Source: Companilactobacillus formosensis
GTDB lineage: Bacteria; Bacillota; Bacilli; Lactobacillales; Lactobacillaceae
Direction of reading: 5' to 3'
Assembly: GCF_005405305.1 (NCBI RefSeq)
Contig: NZ_BJDU01000010.1
Coordinates: 1 to 64,000, forward strand
DNA length: 64,000 nucleotides
Positions within the stretch are counted from its first letter, which is position 1, and each line of letters opens with the position of its first letter. The position numbers and the translations under genes are program-made. A model generated the notes under the pieces. That model had not been told where the DNA came from and did not search any database. It saw nothing but the letters and a program-made list of their open reading frames with translations. Positions 29,687 to 39,360 of the stretch are shown piece by piece.

Positions 29687-30673
29687 ATGAGATTATCAAA
29701 AACTGCTTCAATTGTTGCAGCTTTAGCTCTAGGGGTTACAGGAGCCTTGACCTTTTCTCAAAGTACTGCTGATGCAGCTTCGGTTGTGACAGTCACTGCA
29801 CCTAGATATGCCAGACTTTATACATCTACTGGCCAATTAGTTCAAAATCGGGCATTAGCTTACAATACACCTTGGAAAGTTGGCAAAATCATCCAAATAG
29901 ATGGTGAACCTTACTACCAGGTAGCAACAAATGAATATCTCAAAGCTAGTGATGGGTCTTTGAATTATAATGCAAATCAAGTTTTGCATGGAAAAGTTGT
30001 TGGCAATGCATCAATTTACAATGACCAAACTCATTCTATCGAATCACGAATTTTGCCTAATGGTTCTGAATGGACTATTGGTAAAACAGTCCGCAATTCA
30101 AATGGCGACATCTACGCTCAAGTCTCATCACACGAATATATCAATGCAAATCAAGTTCTATTCGATGCTCCACCACAAAATACCATTGAAATTTCTGATT
30201 TTGGTCAAATTGATCCTAATGCAAATCAGAATAATAACACAAACACTGATTCGTCAGTACCAAGTACCCAAGCAGTTCAACAAGCCTTCTTGACATCTAT
30301 TAATAATGAAAGAGCTTCAAAGGGAATTGCTCCCTTGACCATGGATAATTCTCTTAATCAAACCGCAATGACTCGTGCCCAAGAAATAGATTCTGTCTTT
30401 GCCCACGTTAGACCTAATGGTTCTCCTTGTTGGTCAGCTTTTCCTGGTGGGAGTAGTAATATGGAAGAAAATATTGCTGCCAGTTCTACTTACCTCTTCG
30501 GCAATTCAGCCACAAAGTTTGCCGACAACATTATGAAATCATTCAGGGCAGAAAACTTCACACCTAGTCATTACACAAATGTCATGTCAACTGACGTAAC
30601 TAAAGTTGGTATTGGTGTTTACTATGATGCTAACAAACAATGGATGTACGTTGCTGAAGATTTTGCTAGCTAA
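29687..30673 (+). CDS. Secreted CAP-domain protein with SLAP-like repeats
   Basis: 328 residues. A signal peptide (about 1-31, cleavage near ADAAS) is followed by two SLAP-like repeats (about 32-95 and 98-160, each with a YYQV/YAQV and EYI/EYL core), an Asn/Thr-rich linker, and a CAP/SCP domain (about 200-328, with INNERASKGIAPL and FAHVRPNGSPCWSAF). SLAP domains bind cell-wall polymers in lactobacilli; the CAP domain role is unknown. AGGAGGG precedes the ATG. Confidence 0.85.
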   Translation: MRLSKTASIVAALALGVTGALTFSQSTADAASVVTVTAPRYARLYTSTGQLVQNRALAYNTPWKVGKIIQIDGEPYYQVATNEYLKASDGSLNYNANQVLHGKVVGNASIYNDQTHSIESRILPNGSEWTIGKTVRNSNGDIYAQVSSHEYINANQVLFDAPPQNTIEISDFGQIDPNANQNNNTNTDSSVPSTQAVQQAFLTSINNERASKGIAPLTMDNSLNQTAMTRAQEIDSVFAHVRPNGSPCWSAFPGGSSNMEENIAASSTYLFGNSATKFADNIMKSFRAENFTPSHYTNVMSTDVTKVGIGVYYDANKQWMYVAEDFAS

Positions 30674-30792
30674 TAATTAGATTCTTATCATAGTTTGGTT
30701 ATATAAAAATGCAGAGAAATTCCATTTTCAATGCATTAGTTGTATGTAAGTTTATTTTTTGAATTAAACAAAATAAATAATAGAACTAGGAT

Positions 30793-30962
30793 CTAATCTG
30801 GAGCACAAGCCCTGTGATGGCTCAGCCGCCAAATTATTCTTAGCAACTTGTTGCTTAGAATAAGACCAATCTTGAAGACTTTGCCCGAACTTGGTCTTAG
30901 CAAAGGCTCCAAGTTGCGTCGGCAGCGTTCCAGCCAATCACAGGGCTTGTGCGGAAGACGGC
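30793..30962. repeat. Intergenic repeat family, full copy A (170 bp)
   Basis: Outer ends are CTAATCTGGAG and GGAAGACGGC. Inside lie perfect 16-bp terminal inverted repeats GCACAAGCCCTGTGAT and ATCACAGGGCTTGTGC, and further hairpins (AGCAAC/GTTGCT, AAGACCAA/TTGGTCTT). Copy B at 36181-36350 is the same element in the opposite orientation, with only scattered changes. No protein is encoded. The remaining parts of 30674-31119 hold no gene. Confidence 0.85.
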
Positions 30963-31058
30963 AATTAACACTAACCAATTTTTAGTAAGAACCAATAATT
31001 ATTGACGAAACGTATCTTTTGATTTAACAAAAATAAGGTAGTATTATATGTAATCTAC

Positions 31059-31107
31059 AAAAAGACTCGAAAACATTTAGCCCTCAGCTATGATTTCGAG
31101 TCTTTTT
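31059..31107. terminator. Terminator for the WxL lectin gene
   Basis: AAAAAGACTCGAAA pairs exactly with TTTCGAGTCTTTTT around a 21-base loop; it can act in both directions. Confidence 0.75.
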
Positions 31108-31119
31108 GCTTTTTATTAT

Positions 31120-33375
31120 TTAAATTGTGTCGGATAAAACCCAGTTCATTTTTCCAGAGTAATTTCCGATAACATTTTGTCCAGTAGTTTTTAACATGAT
31201 TCCTTCAGAGTCATTCCAATTTTGCCCTACATTAGTAACTTCACGTCCGCTACCTTGCTTGTAACCTGTAGCAATCGGTACATTATCATTGTTGAAAAGA
31301 TTGATTATCACGCCACTGGAACTTTTGAAAATAATATTACCCTTAAACGATGTATCTCCATTTGATAAGCCTTCATTAGAAGCTGATAACTTCCAAGGCG
31401 ATGTTGTTCCATCTTTTCGACTATCTTCAACCAAAATATTCCAAGTACCCTTTCGAGGAATCAACATTGATGGTGTAGCTTGGTTAATACTTCCAAAGGA
31501 ATAATCATCTACACTCAAAGCTAATCCACCGGTCTTCGTTATTACGACTGTTGAAGTTGTGGAGACATTACCTTTTTTGTCCATGACGTGAACTTTTAAA
31601 GTATTAGTTGGTTGCGTCAATTTATTGTACGGAATATCAAAATTCAATTTTCCACTAGTTGTATTCGCAACATTGGTACTATCAGCCAAAGTGAATTTAT
31701 TCAATGAATCGTCATTTAACGTAGCATAAACTGTAACATCAGAATTATTTACTGTTGTTTGATCTGCATAAGATACAACACCAGTTATATTGGCATTTTT
31801 ACCAACACCGACTGAAATGTTGCTTTGATCCAAATTTAGATTGATTGGCTTACTTTTTTGAATAACGAATTCTGGAGTATCTGTATCTTGAATTAAATTA
31901 GGGCTATTAAAGTTGGCATGAGCTGAAGCCACTAATGTATTGGCATACACCGTGTTAGCTACCCCATAAAGCGTAATTGTTGCATTTTTATTAGTATCAT
32001 TTAATCCTTGACCAAGAGTGTGCGTAACAACTTGAGTAGTACTATTTTCTTTTGTCGTTATTTCACTAGCATAGATTGGTTCGCTTTTATCATCAGTCGC
32101 ATTATTGTAAGTCACATAACCGATAATTCCATTTGAGAAAGTCACATTCGATGGCAAGTCAATTTTGGCGACATTCTCGGTCCAATCCTCACTACCACTC
32201 TTATAGCTTAAATTATAGTTAAAAGCTAAATCATCACCGGAATTAATTGTATTATCAGTACTATCATCTTTAATAGTTTTATTTTGCGTTTGGTCGACAA
32301 TATTTGAAGAAACTTCACCCTCAATTTCAGAAGGGATAGATTCAAAAGCAATCAAATTAGCTTCATAGGCATCCCCGTTACTAGAGACGAATCCCCAACG
32401 CAATTTTCCACCGATTTTATTCAAAGCATCGTGTCCACCAAATTCAGTCGCTTGAACTGCAGAAGTAGTCGCCACTAAGGGATTAGCTCCTTTAGAACCA
32501 TCAAGATTTTTATCATTAAATTTATAAGTAATAGTGAAATCATTAGGATGCCAGGTCAAAGTCAAATGATGCCATTTTCCATCGTGCAATTCGATGTAAT
32601 TAATGCCTTGATGCAACATGGAGAAATAATTTTCCTTAAAAATCAGTCCAGAAGTATTTCTTATATACGTATTTGAACTACCAGGATAACCATAAGCAAT
32701 GTGTTGACCTGAAATATTATAATCAAAGTCATCATAGGAACTCTTTGAAGAATTTGAGTTAGTATCAAATTCCAAAGCCCAACTTTTTTGGATGGCAGTA
32801 TTGGCTATCTGAAGTGGATCAGTTACTGAAGTATCATTATCAATCCCCCAAACACCCATACTTTCACCTCTACCTATTTCAGTTCCCTTATGAGCAAAAG
32901 CTTTTATTCTATCGTCAGAATTCTGTAAAACAAAGGCCATCCCATCACCAAAACCGTCACTACTATTTTTGTGAGTCTTGGGTCCAAAATACATCCATAA
33001 AGATAGGGTCTGTTGTTTAGTTATATCAACATAGTTTCCACCTTCGACATTAGACCAGATGGCTCCTGCTTGATTCTTATAGGTATTCACTCTAATAGCA
33101 CGAAATGGATCATAAGAAGCAGCCGTAGGTCGTCCCATAGCAGTTTCTAAGATGGCATAATTTTTTGTTCCATTATATCCACTTAAATCCCCTGGCGTAA
33201 ATTGTGTCGAATCTAATCCTAAATTATTCGGCGCATCATTTAATCCTTCCATTGATTCATTCAAAGCATCCGTTTGTGAAGTTGCAAAAGAAGTCATTGG
33301 ACTATCTAAAATAATTATTAAATTAAAAAATATTGCTAAAAAAGTTAAAAATAATAATTGTTTTTTCCCACTCAT
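31120..33375 (-). CDS. Secreted L-type lectin protein with C-terminal WxL domain
   Basis: 751 residues. A signal peptide (about 1-35) is followed by a legume/L-type lectin-like domain (about 50-285; DGFGDGMAFVLQ, WALEFDTNSNS), a long beta-rich middle part, and a C-terminal WxL domain with SPWKLSAS and the terminal MNWVLSDTI. WxL domains attach to peptidoglycan non-covalently, so this is a surface adhesin candidate. GGGGG before ATG 33375 decides the start. No DUF916 or other WxL partner genes are adjacent, which is unusual since WxL proteins are often encoded in clusters. Confidence 0.85.
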   Translation of the reverse strand: MSGKKQLLFLTFLAIFFNLIIILDSPMTSFATSQTDALNESMEGLNDAPNNLGLDSTQFTPGDLSGYNGTKNYAILETAMGRPTAASYDPFRAIRVNTYKNQAGAIWSNVEGGNYVDITKQQTLSLWMYFGPKTHKNSSDGFGDGMAFVLQNSDDRIKAFAHKGTEIGRGESMGVWGIDNDTSVTDPLQIANTAIQKSWALEFDTNSNSSKSSYDDFDYNISGQHIAYGYPGSSNTYIRNTSGLIFKENYFSMLHQGINYIELHDGKWHHLTLTWHPNDFTITYKFNDKNLDGSKGANPLVATTSAVQATEFGGHDALNKIGGKLRWGFVSSNGDAYEANLIAFESIPSEIEGEVSSNIVDQTQNKTIKDDSTDNTINSGDDLAFNYNLSYKSGSEDWTENVAKIDLPSNVTFSNGIIGYVTYNNATDDKSEPIYASEITTKENSTTQVVTHTLGQGLNDTNKNATITLYGVANTVYANTLVASAHANFNSPNLIQDTDTPEFVIQKSKPINLNLDQSNISVGVGKNANITGVVSYADQTTVNNSDVTVYATLNDDSLNKFTLADSTNVANTTSGKLNFDIPYNKLTQPTNTLKVHVMDKKGNVSTTSTVVITKTGGLALSVDDYSFGSINQATPSMLIPRKGTWNILVEDSRKDGTTSPWKLSASNEGLSNGDTSFKGNIIFKSSSGVIINLFNNDNVPIATGYKQGSGREVTNVGQNWNDSEGIMLKTTGQNVIGNYSGKMNWVLSDTI

Positions 33376-33501
33376 AGCAACCCCCATAAAGTACGTTATA
33401 TTAATCACAATATCTGATTAACATAAATTTTATACCCATTAATAATAATTACAAGCAATAAATAAAATATCATTTTTAAAATAATAATTTATGATTTAAT
33501 G

Positions 33502-33535
33502 AAAAAGTTCCCACAATTGAATGTGAGAACTTTTT
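33502..33535 (-). terminator. Terminator of the metal ABC operon
   Basis: AAAAAGTTCCCACA with TGTGAGAACTTTTT and a T or A run on each side. Confidence 0.75.
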
Positions 33536-34469
33536 ATTTTAATCCTTCATAAATATGATCAATATTCCACTTCATCATCGAATAATAAGTATCCCCATCA
33601 CTGCCTTCTTTAGCTAAAGAATCAGTAAATAATTTAGAATAAATCTCCAAACCAGACTCCTTCGATACTTTTTCCATTGATTTAGGTGAAACAGAAGACT
33701 CAACAAACAAGTTTTTGACGGCAGATTTTCTAATTTTACCCAAAACTCGTTGCATTTGTTCCGGCGTTCCTTGCGATTCAGTATTGATTTCCCAAATATA
33801 GGCCGGTGTCACGTGATAAGCCTTACCGAAATACTTGAACGCACCTTCTGAAGTTACTAATAAACGTTGTTTTTCAGGGATTTCTAAGTACTTTGATTGT
33901 GCTTGATGATGCAATTTTTCTAACTTAGCAATGTATTTATCAGCGTTTGCTTGATAGTAGCTGGCATTTTTCTTATCTTTTTCCTTCAAAACTTTCGTAA
34001 TAACTTGAACATATTTGACCCCGTTGGCTAAATCTAACCAGGCATGCGGATCTTCTTCATCCACGTTAGTTGTCAAATGTTCCGGTGTCACTTCGCTACT
34101 AGCTGAGAAAACATCTTCATTGAATTTCTTATGTGAAGTCTCGACTAATTTATTGAACCAGCCATTCCCACCAGTTTCTAAATTCAACCCATTGTGGAAA
34201 ATCACATTAGCTTCAGTTGCGGCTGAAACATCACTTGGTTGTGGCTCATACTCGTGCGGATCAGTTCCACGTTTGACGATACTGTACAATTCGATTCGGT
34301 CGCCACCAACGTTTCTGACCATATCTTCCAAAATCGAATTAGTTGTCACGACTTGTAGTTTATCACCAGCAGTTAAATCAGCGGAATGATTATCACGACT
34401 ATTTAAGAAAAAGTAAACTCCACTGATCATGGCAATCACAGCGACTAAAGTTATCCAAATTCTCTTCAT
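33534..34469 (-). CDS. Metal ABC transporter substrate-binding protein (Mn/Zn type)
   Basis: 311 residues, cluster A-I (ZnuA/PsaA) family. Likely metal ligands are His in DPHEYEP, His in DPHAWLD, Glu in INTESQGTPEQ and Asp in SDGDTYYS, the His-His-Glu-Asp set of Mn-type PsaA/MntC. There is no His-rich loop as in ZnuA. The N terminus has a hydrophobic helix but no lipobox cysteine, unlike most Gram-positive members, so it would be held by an uncleaved anchor. Last gene of the operon, overlapping the permease by four bases. Confidence 0.88.
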   Translation of the reverse strand: MKRIWITLVAVIAMISGVYFFLNSRDNHSADLTAGDKLQVVTTNSILEDMVRNVGGDRIELYSIVKRGTDPHEYEPQPSDVSAATEANVIFHNGLNLETGGNGWFNKLVETSHKKFNEDVFSASSEVTPEHLTTNVDEEDPHAWLDLANGVKYVQVITKVLKEKDKKNASYYQANADKYIAKLEKLHHQAQSKYLEIPEKQRLLVTSEGAFKYFGKAYHVTPAYIWEINTESQGTPEQMQRVLGKIRKSAVKNLFVESSVSPKSMEKVSKESGLEIYSKLFTDSLAKEGSDGDTYYSMMKWNIDHIYEGLK

Positions 34470-35320
34470 CGAGCCACACTCCTTTTCAATTTAAAGAAGT
34501 TTTGTTTTGGTGAAAAGATAAACGATAAAGCAAACAAACTAGCTGCCACAATAACGATTGCCGGACCAGATGCCCAGTTGAAAGTGTAACTAAAGTACAG
34601 ACCAGTTATCGCTGAAATTATTCCTATGACTGCCGATAAAACTAACATAATGTTTAACTTGTCAGTCCATAAAAAGGCGGTTGCGGCTGGCGTAATCAAC
34701 ATCGCCACTACCAAAATAATTCCGACTGTTTGCAAAGCGGAGACAGTAACCAAAGTTAACACCAACATTAAAGCATAGTGGATAACTTGGACTTTCAAGC
34801 CGTACGTTCTAGCGTAAGTTTCATCAAATGACGTCACCAACAATTCTTTATAGAACACGACAACAAATAAGATAACTAATCCTAATACAACTGCTGTAGT
34901 CATAATGTCACTGTCACTAACTGCCAAGATATTTCCAAACAAAATATGATGCAAATTAGTGGAGCTTTCGGCCATTGAAATCAAAATAAATCCTAAAGCA
35001 TAAAAAGCACTAAAGACGACCCCTATTGACGTATCAGTTTTGATTTTACTTCGTGAGGCAACAAAACCAATCAATAAAGCTGCTAGAACACCAAAGACTG
35101 ATGCTCCTAATAAAATATTGATACCTAACATGTAAGCCACGGCAACTCCGGGTAAAACCGCATGCGAAATGGCATCCCCCATCAAGGACATCCCACGTAA
35201 AATAATGAAACTACCGATTATCCCTGACATAATTCCGACCATAACTGCTGTTAATAAAGCACTTTGCAGAAAGTCGTATTTGGTTAAAGCATTAAAAAAT
35301 TCTACTATTGATGCCATCAC
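34466..35320 (-). CDS. Metal ABC transporter permease
   Basis: 284 residues with about eight transmembrane segments, of the ZnuB/MntB (ABC-3) family. MSLMGDAISHAVLPGVAVAYMLG near residue 45 and ITPAATAFLW near 200 are typical. It forms the membrane channel for Mn2+ or Zn2+. ATGA overlaps join it to both neighbouring genes. Confidence 0.92.
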   Translation of the reverse strand: MMASIVEFFNALTKYDFLQSALLTAVMVGIMSGIIGSFIILRGMSLMGDAISHAVLPGVAVAYMLGINILLGASVFGVLAALLIGFVASRSKIKTDTSIGVVFSAFYALGFILISMAESSTNLHHILFGNILAVSDSDIMTTAVVLGLVILFVVVFYKELLVTSFDETYARTYGLKVQVIHYALMLVLTLVTVSALQTVGIILVVAMLITPAATAFLWTDKLNIMLVLSAVIGIISAITGLYFSYTFNWASGPAIVIVAASLFALSFIFSPKQNFFKLKRSVAR

Positions 35321-36057
35321 TGCACACCTTCCTTTTCCGCAAACAAGACTGAAGAAAGATCTGCACTAAAAGCTCGTTCGATATTTTTTGGATTATAAAC
35401 TTCATTAGTAGGTCCAAAGTCCACGATACCGTGATTCAAAATCACCAAATCATCAAAATAATCATGAACTTTATTCAAATCGTGGTGAATGACGATAATT
35501 GTCTTACCAGCATCTCGCCACTGTTTCAAAATTCTCATAATAGCTGTTTCACTCTGCAAGTCGATTCCGACAAAGGGTTCATCTAAAATGATAATTTCTG
35601 CTTGTTGGACGATTGCTCGAGCTACGAAAACTCGCTGCAATTGCCCACCAGATAAATTTCCAATTTGACGTTTAGCAAATTCCGTCAGTGAAACTTGTGC
35701 CAAAGCATCCTGTGAAAGTTTCTTCTCAGCTTTGCCTGGATTTTTAAACAAGCCTAATTTTCCATAAGTTCCAGTAAGGACGACATCAAAGACATCGATT
35801 GGAAAAGTTAAATCTAAATCCTTTCTTTGTTCAACGTAAGCAACTTGCTTTTGAACTGATTTCATTGTCTGACCATCATAGTCAATATGACCACTTTTGG
35901 TTTTGATCAGATTTAAAATTGCCTTAATGAGTGTAGATTTCCCTGCACCGTTCGGTCCAATGATTCCAGTGATCTTACCTGCGTTAAAGTTAACGGCAAC
36001 ATCAGAAAATACTGGTGTGTCATCGTAAGCGACAGTGAGGTTCTTAACAGTTAACAT
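35317..36057 (-). CDS. Metal ABC transporter ATP-binding protein
   Basis: 246 residues. Walker A GPNGAGKST near 35, Q-loop VEQRKDLDLTFP, signature LSGGQLQRV, Walker B IIILDEPFVGID and the switch histidine in VIHHDL. First gene of the ABC-permease-binding protein operon. Confidence 0.93.
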   Translation of the reverse strand: MLTVKNLTVAYDDTPVFSDVAVNFNAGKITGIIGPNGAGKSTLIKAILNLIKTKSGHIDYDGQTMKSVQKQVAYVEQRKDLDLTFPIDVFDVVLTGTYGKLGLFKNPGKAEKKLSQDALAQVSLTEFAKRQIGNLSGGQLQRVFVARAIVQQAEIIILDEPFVGIDLQSETAIMRILKQWRDAGKTIIVIHHDLNKVHDYFDDLVILNHGIVDFGPTNEVYNPKNIERAFSADLSSVLFAEKEGVQ

Positions 36058-36135
36058 AAAGAGCCTCCATTCTTAGGCGGATTACCCGCTCTATCCAAAG
36101 AGTAACATATACCTTATGGTGTTTCAAGAAAATTA

Positions 36136-36149
36136 TTAGGTTTACTTAA
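36136..36149. promoter_or_regulatory. Possible MntR/DtxR-type operator of the metal operon
   Basis: TTAGGTTTACTTAA is an imperfect palindrome whose TTAGG-type half sites resemble DtxR/MntR operators. Downstream toward the operon, minus strand TTGAAA (36122-36127), a 17-base gap and the extended -10 TGTTACTCT make a possible promoter. Metal-dependent repression would fit a Mn-type importer. Confidence 0.4.
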
Positions 36150-36180
36150 CTTGAATTTTAAATATAGTTTAACTAAATAT

Positions 36181-36350
36181 GCCGTCGTCCGCAAAAACCC
36201 TGTGATTGGCTGGAACGCTGCCGACGCAACTTGAAGCCTTTGCTAAGCCCAAGTTCGGGCAAAGTCTTCAAGATTGGTCTTATTCTAAGCAACAAGTTGC
36301 TAAGAATAATTTGGTGGCTGAGCCATCACAGGGCTTTTGCTCCCGACTAG
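36181..36350. repeat. Intergenic repeat family, full copy B (170 bp)
   Basis: Starts GCCGTCGTCCGC and ends TCCCGACTAG. It is the reverse complement of copy A over its whole length, with the inverted ends CCCTGTGAT and ATCACAGGG and the same internal hairpins. A 63-codon open frame inside it is a by-product of the repeat. The rest of 36058-36618 is A/T-rich and holds copy C and no gene. Confidence 0.85.
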
Positions 36351-36518
36351 ATTTCAATTTTTATTTAGATAGAGTTAAACATATACTTCTTAAATAACAG
36401 TTCTATTTCTTTACATAAAAAAAGAAAATACTACTAAAACCACAGCAATATACTGCAATTCCAATAATATCTTCTATTAATTTTCTGAAGTAATTTATAT
36501 AAAGATAGAAACCACTAT

Positions 36519-36577
36519 CTAGTCGGGAGTGAGGTCCTGGAAAATGCTCAGCCGTGAAAGGCCGAACGGACGACGGC
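36519..36577. repeat. Intergenic repeat family, short copy C (59 bp)
   Basis: Has the same outer ends as the full copies, CTAGTCGGGAG and GGACGACGGC, with ATGCTCAGCCG in between, but lacks the central 110 bases. It looks like an internally deleted member. Confidence 0.65.
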
Positions 36578-36618
36578 AGCTTAATACAAGTTAAGCTAAA
36601 AAGCTAATCTACAAAAGA

Positions 36619-39150
36619 TTATTTATTTTCAGCAATTGCCTTATTAACAGCATCCTTTTCGCTTTCAACTAATTGAACCTTAGTTTCAACAATCTTAATA
36701 TCCATCTTGATTTCACGTGTCAAACCTGGTGTATTAACTTTTGGTTCGAAAAAATCTTTAAATTCAGCCAAACGTTCTGGTGTATGGAAGATCATTGAAG
36801 TAACTGTGATGTAAGTTGAGAATTCCATATCTCCACCGACAGTCTTTTCTAGCCAGTTCCAGTCATTTCTGATCCAGTCCCAAGCATCTTGTTGTGCGTA
36901 TTCGTTAGCCAAAGTTCCACGATACCATGCACGTAAGTCTTGTGGCTTGATAACATCGGCATTTTCAAATTGTTTAACGAGCTTTTGAATCAAGTTAGCA
37001 TCTGGTGTGCTTGTGATAGCTACTGCCAAATCAGCTTTGTAACTAGGGTCACTTGATTTAACATAATCATTCAACAAATTATCAAACAATTCTGCACTAC
37101 CATAATTCTTAACTTCATTTCTCAAAACTAGCAAACGAATGTCAGCTGATAAGGCACCTAAATTATCTTTATTATTAGTAAAGATTTCATGAGCTTGAGC
37201 TACGGCATCTTTATTCTTAGCATACAAAGCAGCATTTAGAACATAAGGACGAGTCAATTGATCATCATTTGATTCATCTTTCTTTGGTTCCCAGCCTAGA
37301 CGAGCAACTTGGTTAACACTCAATTTGTTAAAGAAGGCTTTCAAGTTTTCTTCGGCTTCTGAACCTGGTGTGACGAACTTCTTCAAGTTGTTAGCTGTAC
37401 GATACAAAGCGGCGTTAACAACATTTGACTTGCTATCAGAAACTTTTGTCAATAATGGCACGATTGAAGCATAAGAAATTTGATGTGCATCAGCCAACAA
37501 TTGTAAGTCTTGGATGATACCAAGTTGTGAAATAGCATCAATTGAATCAATGTTTTCCAAAATGTCGCTTAACAAAGTATCGTCATATTTAACGATAAAG
37601 TGTGAGTTGTTACCGACATTTAGGCGGAATGGAACTCCAGCATCTTTATGCAATGTTTCGTAATCACCAATTGTAATTGTTTGGTCAGCCATAATCTTAG
37701 GAGCAGCACCGTAGTTACTGTTCAAAGGAATTTGCCATAGACGTCCTTCATCTTTACCGGCACCGATGAAGAATTGTTGTTGTGACAATTGAATCTTACC
37801 GTCAACGACACTAGCTGAAACCACTGGATAACCCGGTTGTTGGAGCCATGAGTGCATGATCTTACCAACATCGATACCAGAAGCATCACCTAAAGCATTC
37901 CAAAGGTCATCCCCTTGAGCATTACTATATTTGTGAGCCTCAAAGTACTTCTTCAAACCAGCACGTAAGTTGTCGTCACCTAACAATGAACGTACCATAA
38001 CTAGCATACGAGCACCTTTGGCATAAACGATAGCTGAGTCAAACAAGGCATCGATTTCAGCTGGATTATTAACTTGAACGTGAACTGATTGAACACCGTC
38101 AGTCGCATCACGTTGTAAAGCAGCTGGAACATCGGATGTTTGGAACAATTCCCAGACATTCCACTCAGGTTCGATAGCATCAACAGCAACGTATTCCATC
38201 ATGTTGGCAAAACTTTCATTTAACCATAAGTCGTCCCACCACTTCATAGTTACCAAGTCACCAAACCATTGGTGAGCTAATTCGTGTGTAATAACAGTAG
38301 CGACTAATTGCTTAGTATCGAGTGAAGTATTATCAGGATCGACCATCAAGTAAGCTTCACGATAAGTTACTAGTCCCCAGTTTTCCATTGCACCAGCTGA
38401 GAAATCAGGAAGTGCCAATTGCCATGAATGTGGTAGTGGATAAGGTGTTTGATAGAAGTCTTCGTAAAATTCGATGGCACGTTTAGCAATGCTCAAAGCA
38501 AAATCTAGTTCGTTAGCTTTGTGAGCCTTAGTTGCGAAAACGCCGACTTCAACGCCACTCTTAGTCTTAGTAACTTTACTTTGAAGGTCACCAAAGGCAA
38601 AAGCAATTAAGTAAGTTGACATCTTAACAGTTGTGTCAAAGTAGTGAATGCCATTTTCAGTTCTAATTTCAGGCATGTTAGCCAAAATTGTTTCGCCAGG
38701 TTTTTCATCGAACTTGATAGCCATGTCAAATTTAGCCTTAGCTTCAGGTTCATCGACACATGGGAAGGCTTGACGAGCAAAAGTTGTTTCAAATTGTGTA
38801 CCAATAATTTGTTTCTTTTCGCCGTTTACTTCGTAATATGAAGGATAAATACCCATCATTGAGTCAGTAAGTTTGGCATTGTATGCGATAGTTAAAGTTG
38901 TTTCACCAGCTTGTGGTAAGTCGATATTGATAGCATCGTTGTCATCATCAGTTGTGAATGGAACATCTTTACCATCAGCTTGAACAGATTCAATATTCAA
39001 ATACTTTTGGTGGATAGAAATTGATGGCACCTTAGCTTCACCATCAATAACAGTCTTACCAGAAAATTGTTTTGTGCCACGGTTGATATCGATAAAGACA
39101 TCGTAGCGGCTAGGTTGAAATTTATCATAAAAACGTGTTATTTCAGTCAT
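36619..39150 (-). CDS. pepN: Aminopeptidase N (lysyl aminopeptidase)
   Basis: 843 residues, the full length of lactic-acid-bacterial PepN, an M1 zinc metallopeptidase. The exopeptidase motif GAMENWG lies near residue 255, and HELAHQWFGDL with the third ligand in NESFANMMEY near 290-315. It is cytoplasmic and removes N-terminal residues from peptides taken up by the cell. Promoter and leader are short; no operon partners. Confidence 0.95.
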   Translation of the reverse strand: MTEITRFYDKFQPSRYDVFIDINRGTKQFSGKTVIDGEAKVPSISIHQKYLNIESVQADGKDVPFTTDDDNDAINIDLPQAGETTLTIAYNAKLTDSMMGIYPSYYEVNGEKKQIIGTQFETTFARQAFPCVDEPEAKAKFDMAIKFDEKPGETILANMPEIRTENGIHYFDTTVKMSTYLIAFAFGDLQSKVTKTKSGVEVGVFATKAHKANELDFALSIAKRAIEFYEDFYQTPYPLPHSWQLALPDFSAGAMENWGLVTYREAYLMVDPDNTSLDTKQLVATVITHELAHQWFGDLVTMKWWDDLWLNESFANMMEYVAVDAIEPEWNVWELFQTSDVPAALQRDATDGVQSVHVQVNNPAEIDALFDSAIVYAKGARMLVMVRSLLGDDNLRAGLKKYFEAHKYSNAQGDDLWNALGDASGIDVGKIMHSWLQQPGYPVVSASVVDGKIQLSQQQFFIGAGKDEGRLWQIPLNSNYGAAPKIMADQTITIGDYETLHKDAGVPFRLNVGNNSHFIVKYDDTLLSDILENIDSIDAISQLGIIQDLQLLADAHQISYASIVPLLTKVSDSKSNVVNAALYRTANNLKKFVTPGSEAEENLKAFFNKLSVNQVARLGWEPKKDESNDDQLTRPYVLNAALYAKNKDAVAQAHEIFTNNKDNLGALSADIRLLVLRNEVKNYGSAELFDNLLNDYVKSSDPSYKADLAVAITSTPDANLIQKLVKQFENADVIKPQDLRAWYRGTLANEYAQQDAWDWIRNDWNWLEKTVGGDMEFSTYITVTSMIFHTPERLAEFKDFFEPKVNTPGLTREIKMDIKIVETKVQLVESEKDAVNKAIAENK

Positions 39151-39262
39151 AAGTTCCCCTTTAATCTTTTTTTAATACACTTCTAATTAATTATAATCTT
39201 TAGTTTAGAGTAGTTTCAACAAATTTGAAATGATTTGAATCAAAATAGTACTATACTGCACT

Positions 39263-39309
39263 GCCGTCTTCCGCTCGGCCCTGGAAAACGCTGGAACGCT
39301 GTGGCCCCC
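39263..39309. repeat. Intergenic repeat family, end fragment D
   Basis: GCCGTCTTCCGC followed by GGCCCTGGAAAACG and CTGGAACGCTG matches the left end of copy B and the ends of A and C. The other end is missing or too diverged to see. Confidence 0.55.
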
Positions 39310-39360
39310 AATTGAAATTTATTTAAGGGTATCATAATTTTTTAGACACAAAAACTTGCT

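Noticed and set aside
36206-36397. 63-codon open frame on the plus strand
   Set aside because: It lies almost wholly in repeat copy B; the matching 61-codon frame in copy A confirms that both come from the repeat.
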